Notes: a model not told the origin generated them from the sequence alone. Shown: positions 25,566 to 34,521, numbered from the stretch's first letter. The stretch: DNA of 64,000 bases from CAYJAZ01 sp964371865 (GCA_964371865.1 CAYJOR010000001.1:1-64000), one strand, 5' to 3'. Program-made: numbers and translations.

Positions 25566-25961
25566 TTAAATTTCGTCATTTAAAAGTGTTACATTTTCAT
25601 CTTTTGAGTTTTTTTCATCGTCTTTACAAGTATTTACAAAATCATTTATTACAGCATCAACAGGTCTTTTGTTTCGAGTTAATTCTTTACTTTTTCCTTT
25701 CACTTTTTGATCATTTTTTATTAGATGGTAGTTTTTCTTAAAAGTTGCTTCTGACATATCAGTCGAACTTGCAATTTCTTCTGCAATTTCCTTTAACGTG
25801 AGTCCCTTTTCTAGTAATTCTCTTATTTCTGTATAGTACTTCAAAACAAGAGCTTTATTTTCATTCATCTTCACAGGTTTTTCACGTAATTTACCTAAAG
25901 TCTTCTCGAAAAATAATTCTTTATGGCTAAGTGCATCATTTTTAATATTTTCATCGTTCAT
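25566..25961 (-). CDS. TraK-like HTH DNA-binding protein, 131 aa
   Basis: A small charged protein with a helix-turn-helix in the middle ('KGLTLKEIAEEIAS' followed by 'MSEATFKKNYHLI'). This layout resembles IncP TraK-type oriT-binding proteins. ATG 25961 has a perfect GGAGGAAGATAAA upstream. It is the first gene of the minus-strand operon TraK-ParA-membrane protein and diverges from mobC, exactly where an oriT region is expected. It probably binds the divergent region and represses or organises the relaxosome. TraK is an analogy and not a proven homology. Confidence 0.65.
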   Translation of the reverse strand: MNDENIKNDALSHKELFFEKTLGKLREKPVKMNENKALVLKYYTEIRELLEKGLTLKEIAEEIASSTDMSEATFKKNYHLIKNDQKVKGKSKELTRNKRPVDAVINDFVNTCKDDEKNSKDENVTLLNDEI

Positions 25962-26001
25962 TTTATCTTCCTCCTTTTTCAATTAGAAATATATTCTTTT
26001 A

Positions 26002-26030
26002 CTTCTATCATAAGTTTTTTATCTTGTCAA
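26002..26030 (-). promoter_or_regulatory. Promoter for the TraK-like/ParA operon
   Basis: On the minus strand TTGACA (26030-26025) and TAGAAG (26007-26002) are separated by 17 bp, about 41 bp before the start codon at 25961. The -35 is perfect and the -10 is moderate (T, A and A match). Confidence 0.5.
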
Positions 26031-26048
26031 TATAATCCAGCGAATTTA

Positions 26049-26077
26049 TTGACAAAATATATTTTTTATGGTACACT
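26049..26077 (+). promoter_or_regulatory. Promoter for the mobC-relaxase operon
   Basis: TTGACA at 26049-26054, then 17 bp, then TACACT, with TATA following. It faces away from the minus-strand promoter at 26002-26030, so the two units diverge from one 166-bp region. Confidence 0.6.
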
Positions 26078-26093
26078 ATAAGTATCTAGTCGT

Positions 26094-26110
26094 GTTTTGT
26101 AATACAAAAC
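26094..26110. promoter_or_regulatory. Perfect inverted repeat, likely operator or relaxosome site
   Basis: GTTTTGTA-A-TACAAAAC is a perfect 8-bp inverted repeat with a 1-bp centre. It lies just after the predicted mobC transcription start and 18 bp before its ATG. Autoregulatory RHH or HTH relaxosome proteins often bind such sites. It could also be part of oriT. Confidence 0.5.
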
Positions 26111-26127
26111 AAAATTTGAGGAGTAAT

Positions 26128-26460
26128 ATGATAGAAAAAAATACAAAAGAATTAAAATGCAAAAGCATTTCCTTCAGGGTCACCGAAGATGACGCAAAAA
26201 ATATCACGGAAAAAGCAAGTGAAGCTCGTATGACAATTTCAAACTTTTGTAGGCTTAAGGCAAAAGGAATAGTTATAAAAGCACCCTCACCCTTGCCGCC
26301 AGTAGCAGATAAAGAACTTATTGTTTATGCCAAAGAAATTGTTAAACATTTAGATACCCTGAAAGAATCTGGACATACTATTAATGAAGAAACCTATCAA
26401 AGCATTAATAATTTAGTTAGTCGTGTAAGTAATCGATTAAATAACTTGAGGGTGCTATGA
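26128..26460 (+). CDS. MobC-like ribbon-helix-helix relaxosome protein, 110 aa
   Basis: The N-terminal 'KSISFRVTEDDAKNITEKAS' followed by 'MTISNFCRLKAKG' is the RHH motif of MobC/TraJ-type relaxosome accessory proteins. A helical C-terminal part follows. ATG 26128 is used because TTTGAGGAG lies just upstream. The longer frame from 26068 lacks a site. The stop overlaps the relaxase start as ATGA (26457-26460). It likely binds oriT, helps the relaxase, and represses its own promoter. Confidence 0.75.
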   Translation: MIEKNTKELKCKSISFRVTEDDAKNITEKASEARMTISNFCRLKAKGIVIKAPSPLPPVADKELIVYAKEIVKHLDTLKESGHTINEETYQSINNLVSRVSNRLNNLRVL

Positions 26461-27863
26461 TAATTTCAGAAAAAGTATGTATTATGGAAAAAAGCAAAAG
26501 TCAGCATATTCTTGACCTTGTATCATACATTGCAAAAATAGGTGATAAGGTAGACATGGCTGATATTGTTGAGTATCTGAATGTAATAAATTGTAAAAAT
26601 GATTTTTCAAGCTATGAAGCTATTGATGCCCTCCTTATGGAAATACTCGCTCAAGCTGAAATATCTGCTAGGTCGGACAATCCTTTTGTCCATTTGGTTT
26701 TATCGTGGAGCGAGGGTGAACTTCCTACGAATGAACAAATCGATGAGGCAGTGAAAATCACACTTGAAGAATTAGGGTACATAAATTGCCAAGCACTTTA
26801 TGGTGTACACAAAAATACAGCTTATAGGCATTGCCACCTTTTCGTTAATAGAGTGGACTTGTTAACAGACAAAGTATGCAGTGACTCTTTCAGCCGATAC
26901 AAAATGAGTAAAGCAATGGCAAAGATTGACAGCATTCAAGGTTGGCAAAGCCCCCAAAATGCAACTTATGAATATGATGCAAAGACTGAAGAGTTCAGCA
27001 AAATAAGAGAGCCACAGCCCGACGAAAATCTTTCAAATGGAGCTTTAGCAAGTGAGAGATATACCGGATACCAGTCTGCGGAAAGAATTATAAAAGAATA
27101 TGTCGAGGAAATTTTAAAGAAAGAATCATGGGAAAGCGTCCAGTTTTACCTTGCACAGCGTGGAATTACTATTGATAAAAAGAAAAGTGGTAGTATCTTT
27201 ACGATGCTGTTTGACAATGGCAAAAGTATTCTAGTCAAACCAAGCAAGGTTTCGAGAAAACTTTCGTACACAAATTTGGTTGCACGATGGGGAGAGTTTG
27301 AAAAGTATAGTTTTGATGTCAAACCACATAAAATGTTACCATTGAACTGTGTAAATACCACACTCTATAAAAATATCTATCATAATACAAACAAAGATAT
27401 TGAGCATGAATACAGTAAAAACTTAGAACTTACAAAGCTATACCCAATGCCGCAACCGGCAATTACAGCAATGAAGAAAATCATAGTAGAAGATAAAGAC
27501 AAAAAGAAAAGAAAGAACAAAGAAGACCTAGAAAAGGCGTTAAACAGCACATCTGAAGTCAATTCTATTTGTTATGCCTACAATGGCGATAATTTCTCTT
27601 TTGAGGAAACTACAATTTATAGTTTCACTCAATACATAATAAAAGATACAGGAAATAGACTTATCCTCCTTCAGCTGGGAAATAATGCTATACCTCAATC
27701 AATACAGACTCTTTTGAATATTATAGACCGTAATACTATTAATATTGAGGAATGTGTTTTTGAAGGTACAGAAGAATTCAAAAAAGCAGTAGCAGAAGAG
27801 TTAGAGAAACGAAAGATTGAACTAAGCTTTTCAAATGAGGCTTCACTTGAGCTTGAAGTTTAG
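26457..27863 (+). CDS. Relaxase (MobA/VirD2-like), 468 aa
   Basis: The relaxase domain is N-terminal. 'FVHLVLSWSEGELPTNEQID' with 'ITLEELGYINCQALYGVHKN' is followed by 'TAYRHCHLFVNRVD', the HxHxxxNR metal-binding motif III typical of MOBP-type relaxases (near residue 125). The presumed catalytic tyrosine lies in the N-terminal region (a Tyr in 'LDLVSYIAK', near residue 24). The C-terminal part is charged and unrecognised. It is coupled to mobC through ATGA. It should nick oriT for mobilisation. No type IV secretion genes are present, so the element would need a helper. Confidence 0.85.
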   Translation: MIISEKVCIMEKSKSQHILDLVSYIAKIGDKVDMADIVEYLNVINCKNDFSSYEAIDALLMEILAQAEISARSDNPFVHLVLSWSEGELPTNEQIDEAVKITLEELGYINCQALYGVHKNTAYRHCHLFVNRVDLLTDKVCSDSFSRYKMSKAMAKIDSIQGWQSPQNATYEYDAKTEEFSKIREPQPDENLSNGALASERYTGYQSAERIIKEYVEEILKKESWESVQFYLAQRGITIDKKKSGSIFTMLFDNGKSILVKPSKVSRKLSYTNLVARWGEFEKYSFDVKPHKMLPLNCVNTTLYKNIYHNTNKDIEHEYSKNLELTKLYPMPQPAITAMKKIIVEDKDKKKRKNKEDLEKALNSTSEVNSICYAYNGDNFSFEETTIYSFTQYIIKDTGNRLILLQLGNNAIPQSIQTLLNIIDRNTINIEECVFEGTEEFKKAVAEELEKRKIELSFSNEASLELEV

Positions 27864-27988
27864 CAGGTTAGTAGCACTAATTTTGATTCAAACTCTCAGG
27901 TAAAGGGGTAACTTTCATTAAAATTCGAAAAGTAATACGAAAAGTATCGCTCAAATTTATTTTTTATACTAATGATACTTTGTTTCTA

Positions 27989-28016
27989 TTGACTTTTTTC
28001 TTCTTTTATGTAATAT
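27989..28016 (+). promoter_or_regulatory. Promoter upstream of the 141-aa basic protein
   Basis: TTGACT at 27989-27994 and TAATAT at 28011-28016 with 16 bp between, in a 222-bp gap that has no other frame. The start codon at 28086 is about 65 bp downstream of the predicted transcription start. Confidence 0.45.
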
Positions 28017-28085
28017 AATATAAGATTTTCTAAAAAATCCAAGGCAAAGACACATAGTAAAGTATAAACTTAAATACTTTATGAG

Positions 28086-28511
28086 ATGACTGGTAACCAC
28101 AAAACAACGATAAGGAGAACAAAACAGGATAAAAAATTGAAAATTATTATTAAAGAAGCAAATTTTGAAAAAATTGAAAAAAAACTAGCTATTGTACAAA
28201 AAAGAAAAAGAACAAACTTAGCCGATGTGGACTTTATAAAAGCTTGCATAAAAAAACTTGAATTTAGAATAAAGCAAAAGAAAAAGCACTTAAAAGACTA
28301 TGAAGGCAGAGAGATACTCATAGCCACAGAGGTTGTTGACTATCAAGAATACCAGAGACAGGCAAGGAAGGGATATTACGCAAGCGAAACAAATACGCTT
28401 GTAAAAGTAACTAGAACCAAAAGTGGTTGGTGCATAACTGGCATATCAAGAACTTACCCAACCTATAGTTTTTTACCGGTGGTCACTCCCCAGTATTGTG
28501 GAAATATTTAG
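28086..28511 (+). CDS. Basic unknown protein, 141 aa
   Basis: A strongly basic protein. The first 80 residues are rich in Lys and Glu and probably coiled-coil ('IEKKLAIVQKRKRTNLADVD'). The C-terminal third has aromatic residues ('ARKGYYASETNTLVKVTRTK'). Upstream is TTTATGAG rather than a strong Shine-Dalgarno. It has its own predicted promoter (27989) and a good terminator (28651). It is likely DNA- or RNA-binding and part of the mobile element, with no recognised family. Confidence 0.55.
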   Translation: MTGNHKTTIRRTKQDKKLKIIIKEANFEKIEKKLAIVQKRKRTNLADVDFIKACIKKLEFRIKQKKKHLKDYEGREILIATEVVDYQEYQRQARKGYYASETNTLVKVTRTKSGWCITGISRTYPTYSFLPVVTPQYCGNI

Positions 28512-28650
28512 AATGTTTTAAACGGTTCTACCTAAAAAACAATATTTAGACGTATAGAATCTTTTTGTAGCTACCAGCAGCTTACCCTTCAGTTTTAGTA
28601 TATAGACTAAGAAATTTGCTGGCTCTTGTACTTTAGTATGTATAAAAGAA

Positions 28651-28687
28651 GGTGTATCTCAGTAGCTGTGATACACCCTCTTTTTTT
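28651..28687 (+). terminator. Rho-independent terminator
   Basis: GGTGTATC (28651-28658) pairs with GATACACC (28670-28677) and is followed by TCTTTTTTT. It is a textbook terminator for the plus-strand 141-aa gene, 140 bp after its stop. It faces the minus-strand gene ending at 28719, so the region is convergent. Confidence 0.85.
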
Positions 28688-28718
28688 ATGCGTACATTTC
28701 AAATAAAATTATAGATAC

Positions 28719-29336
28719 TTAAAAATTATTTTCTGGCTCATCACAGTCGTCAAAGTAGCCTTCGTTTTTAAAGTACTGTAAGGAATGCTCTATATCATTA
28801 TCAAACTCTACCTCTTGGCTGAAACAACTGCGTAAATACTTTTCATAAGATTTGCATGCTTCTTGGAGAGATGAGCCCTTTTCCCAAACCCAGCAGTCAA
28901 GCCATTTTGTACCTTCCGGATCAAGTATATAGAGGTAATCTTCATAGTCGTTACAGTAAAAAGTATGCATGCACGAAGCATCAATTATGCGAAGAGCACT
29001 ATCACAAGCAGGAGTGCTGTAAACAGTTTTCAATCTATAACTTTCTTCATCCTCACGAATAACAACTTGACTACTTTCACGAAAAAGAATTTCAGCATAG
29101 CAAAAAAGCTCCTCTAGAAGCTCATTAATTTTCTTTGTTGACAATAAGTTATTAATTTCAAATCTAAGAAGATGTCCATCAACTTCATCTTCTTTCATAA
29201 AATTTGCTAAATCAATATTGCTCGAATAAAAAAATTTTCGTCTCGTATCCAAAAAGATAAAAGCAGTTCCTTCATTTTTCCATGAATTCCACCAACAATA
29301 GTTTGAATAGTTCGACTTTATTAATTTCAATGACAT
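28719..29336 (-). CDS. Unknown protein, 205 aa, paralogue of 20286-20942
   Basis: Its blocks 'LKLIKSNYSNYCWWNSW', 'GHLLRFEINNLLSTKKINEL' and 'CKSYEKYLRSCFSQEVEF' correspond in order to those of the 218-aa protein at 20286. The N-terminal third has conserved aromatic and Cys residues (YCWWN). The C terminus is acidic (DDCDEPENNF). No signal peptide or membrane helix is seen. It marks the right edge of the plasmid-like gene set. Function unknown. Confidence 0.75.
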   Translation of the reverse strand: MSLKLIKSNYSNYCWWNSWKNEGTAFIFLDTRRKFFYSSNIDLANFMKEDEVDGHLLRFEINNLLSTKKINELLEELFCYAEILFRESSQVVIREDEESYRLKTVYSTPACDSALRIIDASCMHTFYCNDYEDYLYILDPEGTKWLDCWVWEKGSSLQEACKSYEKYLRSCFSQEVEFDNDIEHSLQYFKNEGYFDDCDEPENNF

Positions 29337-29658
29337 TTTTTTGTCCTTCTCTATTTTCCTCCTATATTATTCTATACTTCATCAATTATTTCATCTCATT
29401 ACTCTATTAGGATAGAGAGTAACTACTACCATTAACATACTACTTAACTATACAGTATTTTTATTAATAAATCAATATATTTTTTGCATTTTCTTGAGCT
29501 GAATACTTCAGATAACTGATTGTATCCTCATCATGCTTCATATCTCAAAATTTCAAATTAAATTTCACCTTAATTTACCTAATTTCGACACAGAAAACGA
29601 CGTGACTTTTTATAGCACTTGTGATAAATTTAGTACATAAATAATTAAAGAGGAAATT
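29337..29658. other. Divergent intergenic region
   Basis: These 322 bp separate the 205-aa gene (minus) from the methylase/specificity-like gene (plus). No frame, hairpin or convincing promoter is visible to me. An AGAGGAA motif precedes the plus-strand start at 29659. Confidence 0.4.
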
Positions 29659-31395
29659 ATGTACTATTCAAATTACAGGTTATTACATAACCCCTACTAC
29701 TTTGATAATGCGCTCAACAATAAAATAAAGAAATCGCTTTTTGAAGTTTTTCCGTCAGCTCCTCTTAATTCGCTCTATGAAGAAGTGTATAATCTTCTTG
29801 ATAATTATCCTCTACTTCAAAAAACAGATAAAGAGCATATACATTTAGAGATATATTATCTACTTATGCTCACACGAAACATCTATCCGTCAAACTTCCC
29901 TACTCACGATCTTAGTTTTTATGCAGCTAATATTATTGCATCTCAAAAGAGAGCGCATACCTCCCAGAATCTGGTTGTGCTTGATTGGGAATACTTAGCA
30001 ATTGCTATTCTTCTCACTCCCTTATTTGATAAAATTTATTTTGAAGAGCCAAATATTCATTACCCATCTGAAGCTGCAAAAAATAAACTTCTAGAAAAAA
30101 TCCCCGAGTGCATTTCTTCCAAAATAAAATTCTTTGAAGTCTCTGAAAAAAATAATTCCCTTATCATTATGGATTCTGAAAGTAAAAGTTCCCCACTTGT
30201 TGACTCCATAGTGCTCGGCTCACCAAATTTCAATAAAGATCTTCCTGTAATACTGAAAAAATCTGATTTTGCTCATGGGATTCTTTTTACGACATGGAAC
30301 TTTCTTAATGGAAAAACACATGCAGAAAATCGTTTAAAATATCTTGAAAGCAATATAATACAAACAGTTATACAACTCCAAAAACCAAAAAGACAAAGCC
30401 TTGTTAAGTATCCCGCGCTTATTACTTTGGAAAACTACAATATTACTAGTCCTAATGAAAAACGCGAAATTCTCTTTGTTGATTATAAAAATGTAGAGAT
30501 CGATTATAGAGATCCGTCAATGATAAATTACGAAAAAGAAAAGCCATTACCTGAAAACTCCTCTACGCAACTCGCTTTTCATGAGGCTCTACGCAAAAGT
30601 ATTGAAGGTGAAAGTGTAGCTCTTCACACAAAGCAAGTTATGGCTTCCTATCTATCTAAAAAGATGGAGCATAATCTTAGTCCAAGTTTTTACTTAGGTA
30701 AAAATATAGAGGGAGAATATAATAAAGTTTTACAGACGGAGCAAGGAAGGGAATCTTTACAACAGTTTGAACCTGCTAAATACAAAGTTAGAGATTTTGC
30801 CCAAGTTCTACGTTGTCAAATTCCAAGACAAAGACCTACAGAAGAAGAGTTAAAAAATAAAGACTTATCAATCTACTACCATGAGATAACAAATGATGAT
30901 ATTGATTCGATAACGGGTTTTGTTCATGCACATACAGCAAATTATATATCCTTTACTTCTTCAAAAAAAGGTAACCCTAATAAGTATACTATCCAAAAAA
31001 ACGATATTTTACTCTCTTACCGTGGATCATCGTATAATATTGGAAATGTTGCATTTGTAAACTCTCTATCTTCTTTTGATTTTGGAAATGGAATTGTACC
31101 TGCAATTTCGGGTTCATCATTTTGTATTATCAGAACAACTGAGCTAGATCCTATTTGGCTTTACTATCACTTACAAAAAAAAGAAGTGAGGGAATTTTTG
31201 CTTTCAAAAGCGACTGGAACAAGCTTACTTGTAGTGAATACCGGTGATATTGGAGAAATTCCTTTCACAGACAAAGATAAAGATGAAAAAACTAAAATAC
31301 TCGAAGCCCATGAAAGAATACAACACAAATTTAACCAAATAGTTGAATTACAGCAAGTTATAAGAGAGGATATTGCAAGCATTGTAATATCTTAG
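29659..31395 (+). CDS. Degenerate methylase-like plus type I specificity-like (HsdS TRD) protein, 578 aa
   Basis: The N-terminal about 330 residues resemble the back half of a type I N-6 adenine methylase: 'ILFTTWNFLNGKTHAENRLK' then 'LESNIIQTVIQLQKP' and 'YPALITLENYN'. There is no NPPY/F catalytic motif or SAM-binding loop. Residues about 375-575 form an HsdS-like target recognition domain with 'VRDFAQVLRCQIPR', 'TIQKNDILLSYRGS', 'SGSSFCIIRT', 'DPIWLYYHLQKKEVREFLL', 'GTSLLVVNTGDIGEIPF', and the terminal helix. It is homologous to 35646-37403. No HsdR or intact HsdM is nearby. It probably recognises DNA without methylating it. Confidence 0.75.
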   Translation: MYYSNYRLLHNPYYFDNALNNKIKKSLFEVFPSAPLNSLYEEVYNLLDNYPLLQKTDKEHIHLEIYYLLMLTRNIYPSNFPTHDLSFYAANIIASQKRAHTSQNLVVLDWEYLAIAILLTPLFDKIYFEEPNIHYPSEAAKNKLLEKIPECISSKIKFFEVSEKNNSLIIMDSESKSSPLVDSIVLGSPNFNKDLPVILKKSDFAHGILFTTWNFLNGKTHAENRLKYLESNIIQTVIQLQKPKRQSLVKYPALITLENYNITSPNEKREILFVDYKNVEIDYRDPSMINYEKEKPLPENSSTQLAFHEALRKSIEGESVALHTKQVMASYLSKKMEHNLSPSFYLGKNIEGEYNKVLQTEQGRESLQQFEPAKYKVRDFAQVLRCQIPRQRPTEEELKNKDLSIYYHEITNDDIDSITGFVHAHTANYISFTSSKKGNPNKYTIQKNDILLSYRGSSYNIGNVAFVNSLSSFDFGNGIVPAISGSSFCIIRTTELDPIWLYYHLQKKEVREFLLSKATGTSLLVVNTGDIGEIPFTDKDKDEKTKILEAHERIQHKFNQIVELQQVIREDIASIVIS

Positions 31396-31422
31396 GCAAA
31401 TTCGTAAAAGAAATTGCCTAAG
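31391..31422. terminator. Hairpin spanning the stop codon of the 578-aa gene
   Basis: CTTAGGCAA (31391-31399) pairs with TTGCCTAAG (31414-31422). The stop codon TAG lies inside the left arm. No U run follows on the plus strand, so termination is weakly supported. It is convergent with the gene ending at 31505. Confidence 0.45.
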
Positions 31423-31504
31423 GTAGGATTATATGTTTTGGAATAACTCACTTATTAATTACTGACAAAGTAAACTCTTTAAAGGCATAAACTAAAAGTC
31501 AGAA

Positions 31505-32683
31505 TTACTCATCATCGTCATTATTGTCTTCTTCTGTTTTAGCAATTTCTTCGATTTTTGCCCACACAGTTTCAAATTCAGAATTAAGAATCTCTTTATC
31601 TATCTGTTTATTTTTATTATTTTTGATGATATTTATAAAAAAATCTTTTCCTTTATCATAAAAATATGGATACGCAATTTCTAGATATTTAGTCTTTAAA
31701 TTTACTAATAAGCAGAGATGGTAGATTGACTCAAGAACTCTGACCTCATTGTTAAGCAACTCAATAAGAATCATAATTTCATTTTTTGCTGTAAGGAAAG
31801 GTGTGCCATCAATTGTTTTTATCTCAAGATGATAAGCCCCAAGCATTCCCCAAGGCGAAGAACTATAAGGAGGGGTTTCTACAATAGTAACTTCTCTCTT
31901 GAGTAAATCAAAGTCCAATTCAAAAAGACCATATTGAGATTCACCTTCTTCTTTTATTTCACCCTTAACCTGATAAAGAGTGCAAAACTTTTCCATGGAT
32001 GAAGCTATCTCTTTCTTTTTACCATAAATTTCAAGTCGTTGTACCATTATCGGTAAATCATAGCATTCTTTTAGAGTATACTTTCCAACAAAAACAACAT
32101 TATTTAAACTCGAATTATGGGCAAGCTGGACAAATAATTTTGCAAGTTCCCTTTTCCAAAGTGGAACTAACTCATGATTATCACCTGTATTCTCAGATAA
32201 AAGCTCACACCAATCAAAGCCAAAATGATACGCCATTAAATCTGAAATTTTATGAAAGTGAATACAGTCCTTCAACTTCATTACAAGCTTGAGAAATGCC
32301 TCTTGTGAAAATTCACTTATAACAACTTCTTTCAAAAAAGATAAATCCTTAATATTCAAGTTTCTTTCAAGAATTTCAAGACTTGTGCGTACCGGATCGG
32401 CAATATTATAGGTTCTGTCAAAACCATATTCCTCAAAAAACACATCTTGCTCAATTCCTAAGTCAGCAAAAGTAGAATTTCCACTCTCGGCAGTAAGGGA
32501 GTTCTCGTGATAAAAAGGATTTCGAGGAAGTGCTTTTATATCTTTACTTCTTAGAAAAGCTTCTTTGTTCGCATTGATATACCTATTTTCTCTTCTTATA
32601 AATATTTCGTGTTTTTTATCATTGTTCGTACTAAGATGTGAAATTTTCTCTCTAAAGCTATGAAAATCTAATATATACTCCAT
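31505..32683 (-). CDS. Unknown acidic protein, 392 aa
   Basis: No family is recognised. The protein is soluble, with an N-terminal basic stretch ('HEIFIRRENRYINANKEAFL'), a mixed middle ('FHKISDLMAYHFGFDWCELL'), and a very acidic tail ('EEIAKTEEDNNDDDE'). No catalytic motif stands out. It sits 26 bp downstream of the TraG/VirD4-like ATPase gene on the same strand, so it is very likely co-expressed and may be its partner or cargo adaptor. The acidic tail is of the kind that contacts ATPases or DNA-binding proteins. Confidence 0.7.
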   Translation of the reverse strand: MEYILDFHSFREKISHLSTNNDKKHEIFIRRENRYINANKEAFLRSKDIKALPRNPFYHENSLTAESGNSTFADLGIEQDVFFEEYGFDRTYNIADPVRTSLEILERNLNIKDLSFLKEVVISEFSQEAFLKLVMKLKDCIHFHKISDLMAYHFGFDWCELLSENTGDNHELVPLWKRELAKLFVQLAHNSSLNNVVFVGKYTLKECYDLPIMVQRLEIYGKKKEIASSMEKFCTLYQVKGEIKEEGESQYGLFELDFDLLKREVTIVETPPYSSSPWGMLGAYHLEIKTIDGTPFLTAKNEIMILIELLNNEVRVLESIYHLCLLVNLKTKYLEIAYPYFYDKGKDFFINIIKNNKNKQIDKEILNSEFETVWAKIEEIAKTEEDNNDDDE

Positions 32684-32709
32684 TATATCCTCTACTTTAT
32701 TTTTTACGC

Positions 32710-34521
32710 TTAACCTAAAGCATTTTCAAAAGATTCTACTAAAAAAGAGTTTAACAATTCTTCCGCTTTTTTAGCTTGCCTATTTTCTTCTTCATCTAAC
32801 TCTTCAAAAACTTCAATTACAGCACAATTATGTACTTCATTGTATTTTAAATTTAAGATAGAAATATTTTCCCCTGTTTCATGAAATCTTTGAAATGCTA
32901 GAAGTATCTTCTTTTGCCAGCTCAGCGGAACATAAACCCTTTGCGACATATCACTCTCAAAAAAATGTAAGTAGTCTTGCATGAAAGCCCTTATTTGGAT
33001 TTTACACTCAAGCTTATTATCCCTATCGTAAATTTTAATAACTGCTTGATTATTTAGAAAGTTTTCTTTTTCAGTAAACTTTATTTTTTCTTTTTCTGAT
33101 AGTACACGTTTTTCATCGCGACAAAGAAGATTTAAAAGGATTTTGTTATTTGCTTTTATTTCATCTGGACTGCAAAGGTATTCTTTCTTACTAAGAATAT
33201 CTTGTATTTTTCTGTAGCTTTCATTAACGCTATCATTTCGATTCTCCAGTGCTTTTTCACTGTGGCTATAACCTGTAATAAATACTTTTCCATGTTCAAG
33301 CTCAAAAAGCCTACATGACTTATCGTAAGAATTTACCAAATCTTGAGTCATAGGGTCATCAGTCCGCAGATATATTCTTGTATTACAATTAGCTATGAAG
33401 GATTTCACTCCACTTAGATTATTTCTATTGCACATAAGCGAAGATGCAGACTGTGTTGAAGCAATAAAGCTTGCTCTAAATTCTCTTGCTTGCGCCACAA
33501 AAGCTGTATCAGAAAGTTTAGAATAGTTATTTAGAACAGCTACTTCCTGAAATTCATCAATACAGATAAACGAGGGATACTCAGCTATATTTTTAGGTTC
33601 CATCTCAAATACTGTTTCATAGTACTTTGAGATAATATAGCGTGAAAAAAATGCTCCTACTTTTCCTGTTCCCGGTGAAAAACGAAGAACCGTTATGCAG
33701 TTTCTGTAGAAATTATTTCTAATATCAATACCGCAACACCCTTTAGCAGCAAAGTTTTTTTCAAAGTTTTTCACTTCCAAAATTTCACAAAGCACTGTAC
33801 GTATCATTTCAATTGCGTAATTTAATTGCTCAAAATATGTTGATTTCCCCTCTGAGAGTTTTTGTTCATACAAAAATATATGAAATGCGTTTGATTCAAT
33901 AGCTGAAACAAGTATGCGTTCTTCAAAATCGTCTTTATTGTAGTACTTCTCTTTATAAGCGCTGAATATTTTAGAGGCTTCCATCGGGTTGATAAGCAAA
34001 TCATAGATATCTTTCAAAGTTGGAGAAAATAGATTTCTTTTATTATTATACAGACGTAAAATTTTCAACATTTGGACACATTGCATAAGCCCACGCACTG
34101 TAAAATCTTTATTGTTAGTCCTTTTATCAATTGAAAAATCTATAAATACTTCTATAAAGTTATAAAATTCATTAGGGTTCATATTGCTGATAATATTACA
34201 AGGAATTGCAGTATCTGAAAGACCATATTCAAGAATATCTTTACTGCGATTACAAGCCTTTGCCAAGCTCCTCACCTGTTCACGTAAGTTTCCTTTGATA
34301 TCAATAATAAGTCCACATTCACCCAAACTCATTGATCCATAGAGTATTGGAAGAAAGATACTTGCAGTTTTGCCTGTGCCTGTTGTCCCCAAAATAATAG
34401 TGTGGAGCTTTGCATCTTCTTGTGACAAGGAATATCCTGAGTCAAAAGTGTAAATTACGTTTTCTTTTTTATTTATTGTTTTAGTAGTTTCGTTTTTTGA
34501 TAAAAAGCCTATTTTGTTCAT
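32710..34521 (-). CDS. VirD4/TraG-family coupling ATPase lacking a membrane domain, 603 aa
   Basis: A P-loop ATPase. Walker A 'TIILGTTGTGKTASIFLPIL' lies near residue 45, 'ECGLIIDIKGNLREQ' follows, Walker B is 'PSFICIDEFQEVAVL' (near 325), then 'FIASTQSASSLMCNRNNLSG' and 'ANCNTRIYLRTDDPMTQDLV'. These are the TraG/VirD4 AAA-type motifs. Usual T4CPs carry two N-terminal transmembrane helices and a P-loop after about residue 130. Here the P-loop is at 45 and no helix is seen, so the protein is probably soluble. ATG 34521 has TTGGAG upstream, while the frame extends four codons to a TTG. It may serve the relaxase 5 kb away or a separate system. Confidence 0.8.
   Translation of the reverse strand: MNKIGFLSKNETTKTINKKENVIYTFDSGYSLSQEDAKLHTIILGTTGTGKTASIFLPILYGSMSLGECGLIIDIKGNLREQVRSLAKACNRSKDILEYGLSDTAIPCNIISNMNPNEFYNFIEVFIDFSIDKRTNNKDFTVRGLMQCVQMLKILRLYNNKRNLFSPTLKDIYDLLINPMEASKIFSAYKEKYYNKDDFEERILVSAIESNAFHIFLYEQKLSEGKSTYFEQLNYAIEMIRTVLCEILEVKNFEKNFAAKGCCGIDIRNNFYRNCITVLRFSPGTGKVGAFFSRYIISKYYETVFEMEPKNIAEYPSFICIDEFQEVAVLNNYSKLSDTAFVAQAREFRASFIASTQSASSLMCNRNNLSGVKSFIANCNTRIYLRTDDPMTQDLVNSYDKSCRLFELEHGKVFITGYSHSEKALENRNDSVNESYRKIQDILSKKEYLCSPDEIKANNKILLNLLCRDEKRVLSEKEKIKFTEKENFLNNQAVIKIYDRDNKLECKIQIRAFMQDYLHFFESDMSQRVYVPLSWQKKILLAFQRFHETGENISILNLKYNEVHNCAVIEVFEELDEEENRQAKKAEELLNSFLVESFENALG

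Noticed and set aside
28651..28687. CRISPR repeat or attachment site
   Set aside because: It is a single hairpin with a U run and no repeated unit, so a terminator explains it. No CRISPR array was seen anywhere.
29659..31395. Calling this a standard HsdS subunit of a type I restriction system
   Set aside because: It has one recognition domain instead of two, is fused to a methylase-like part without catalytic motifs, and no HsdR or HsdM is in the window.
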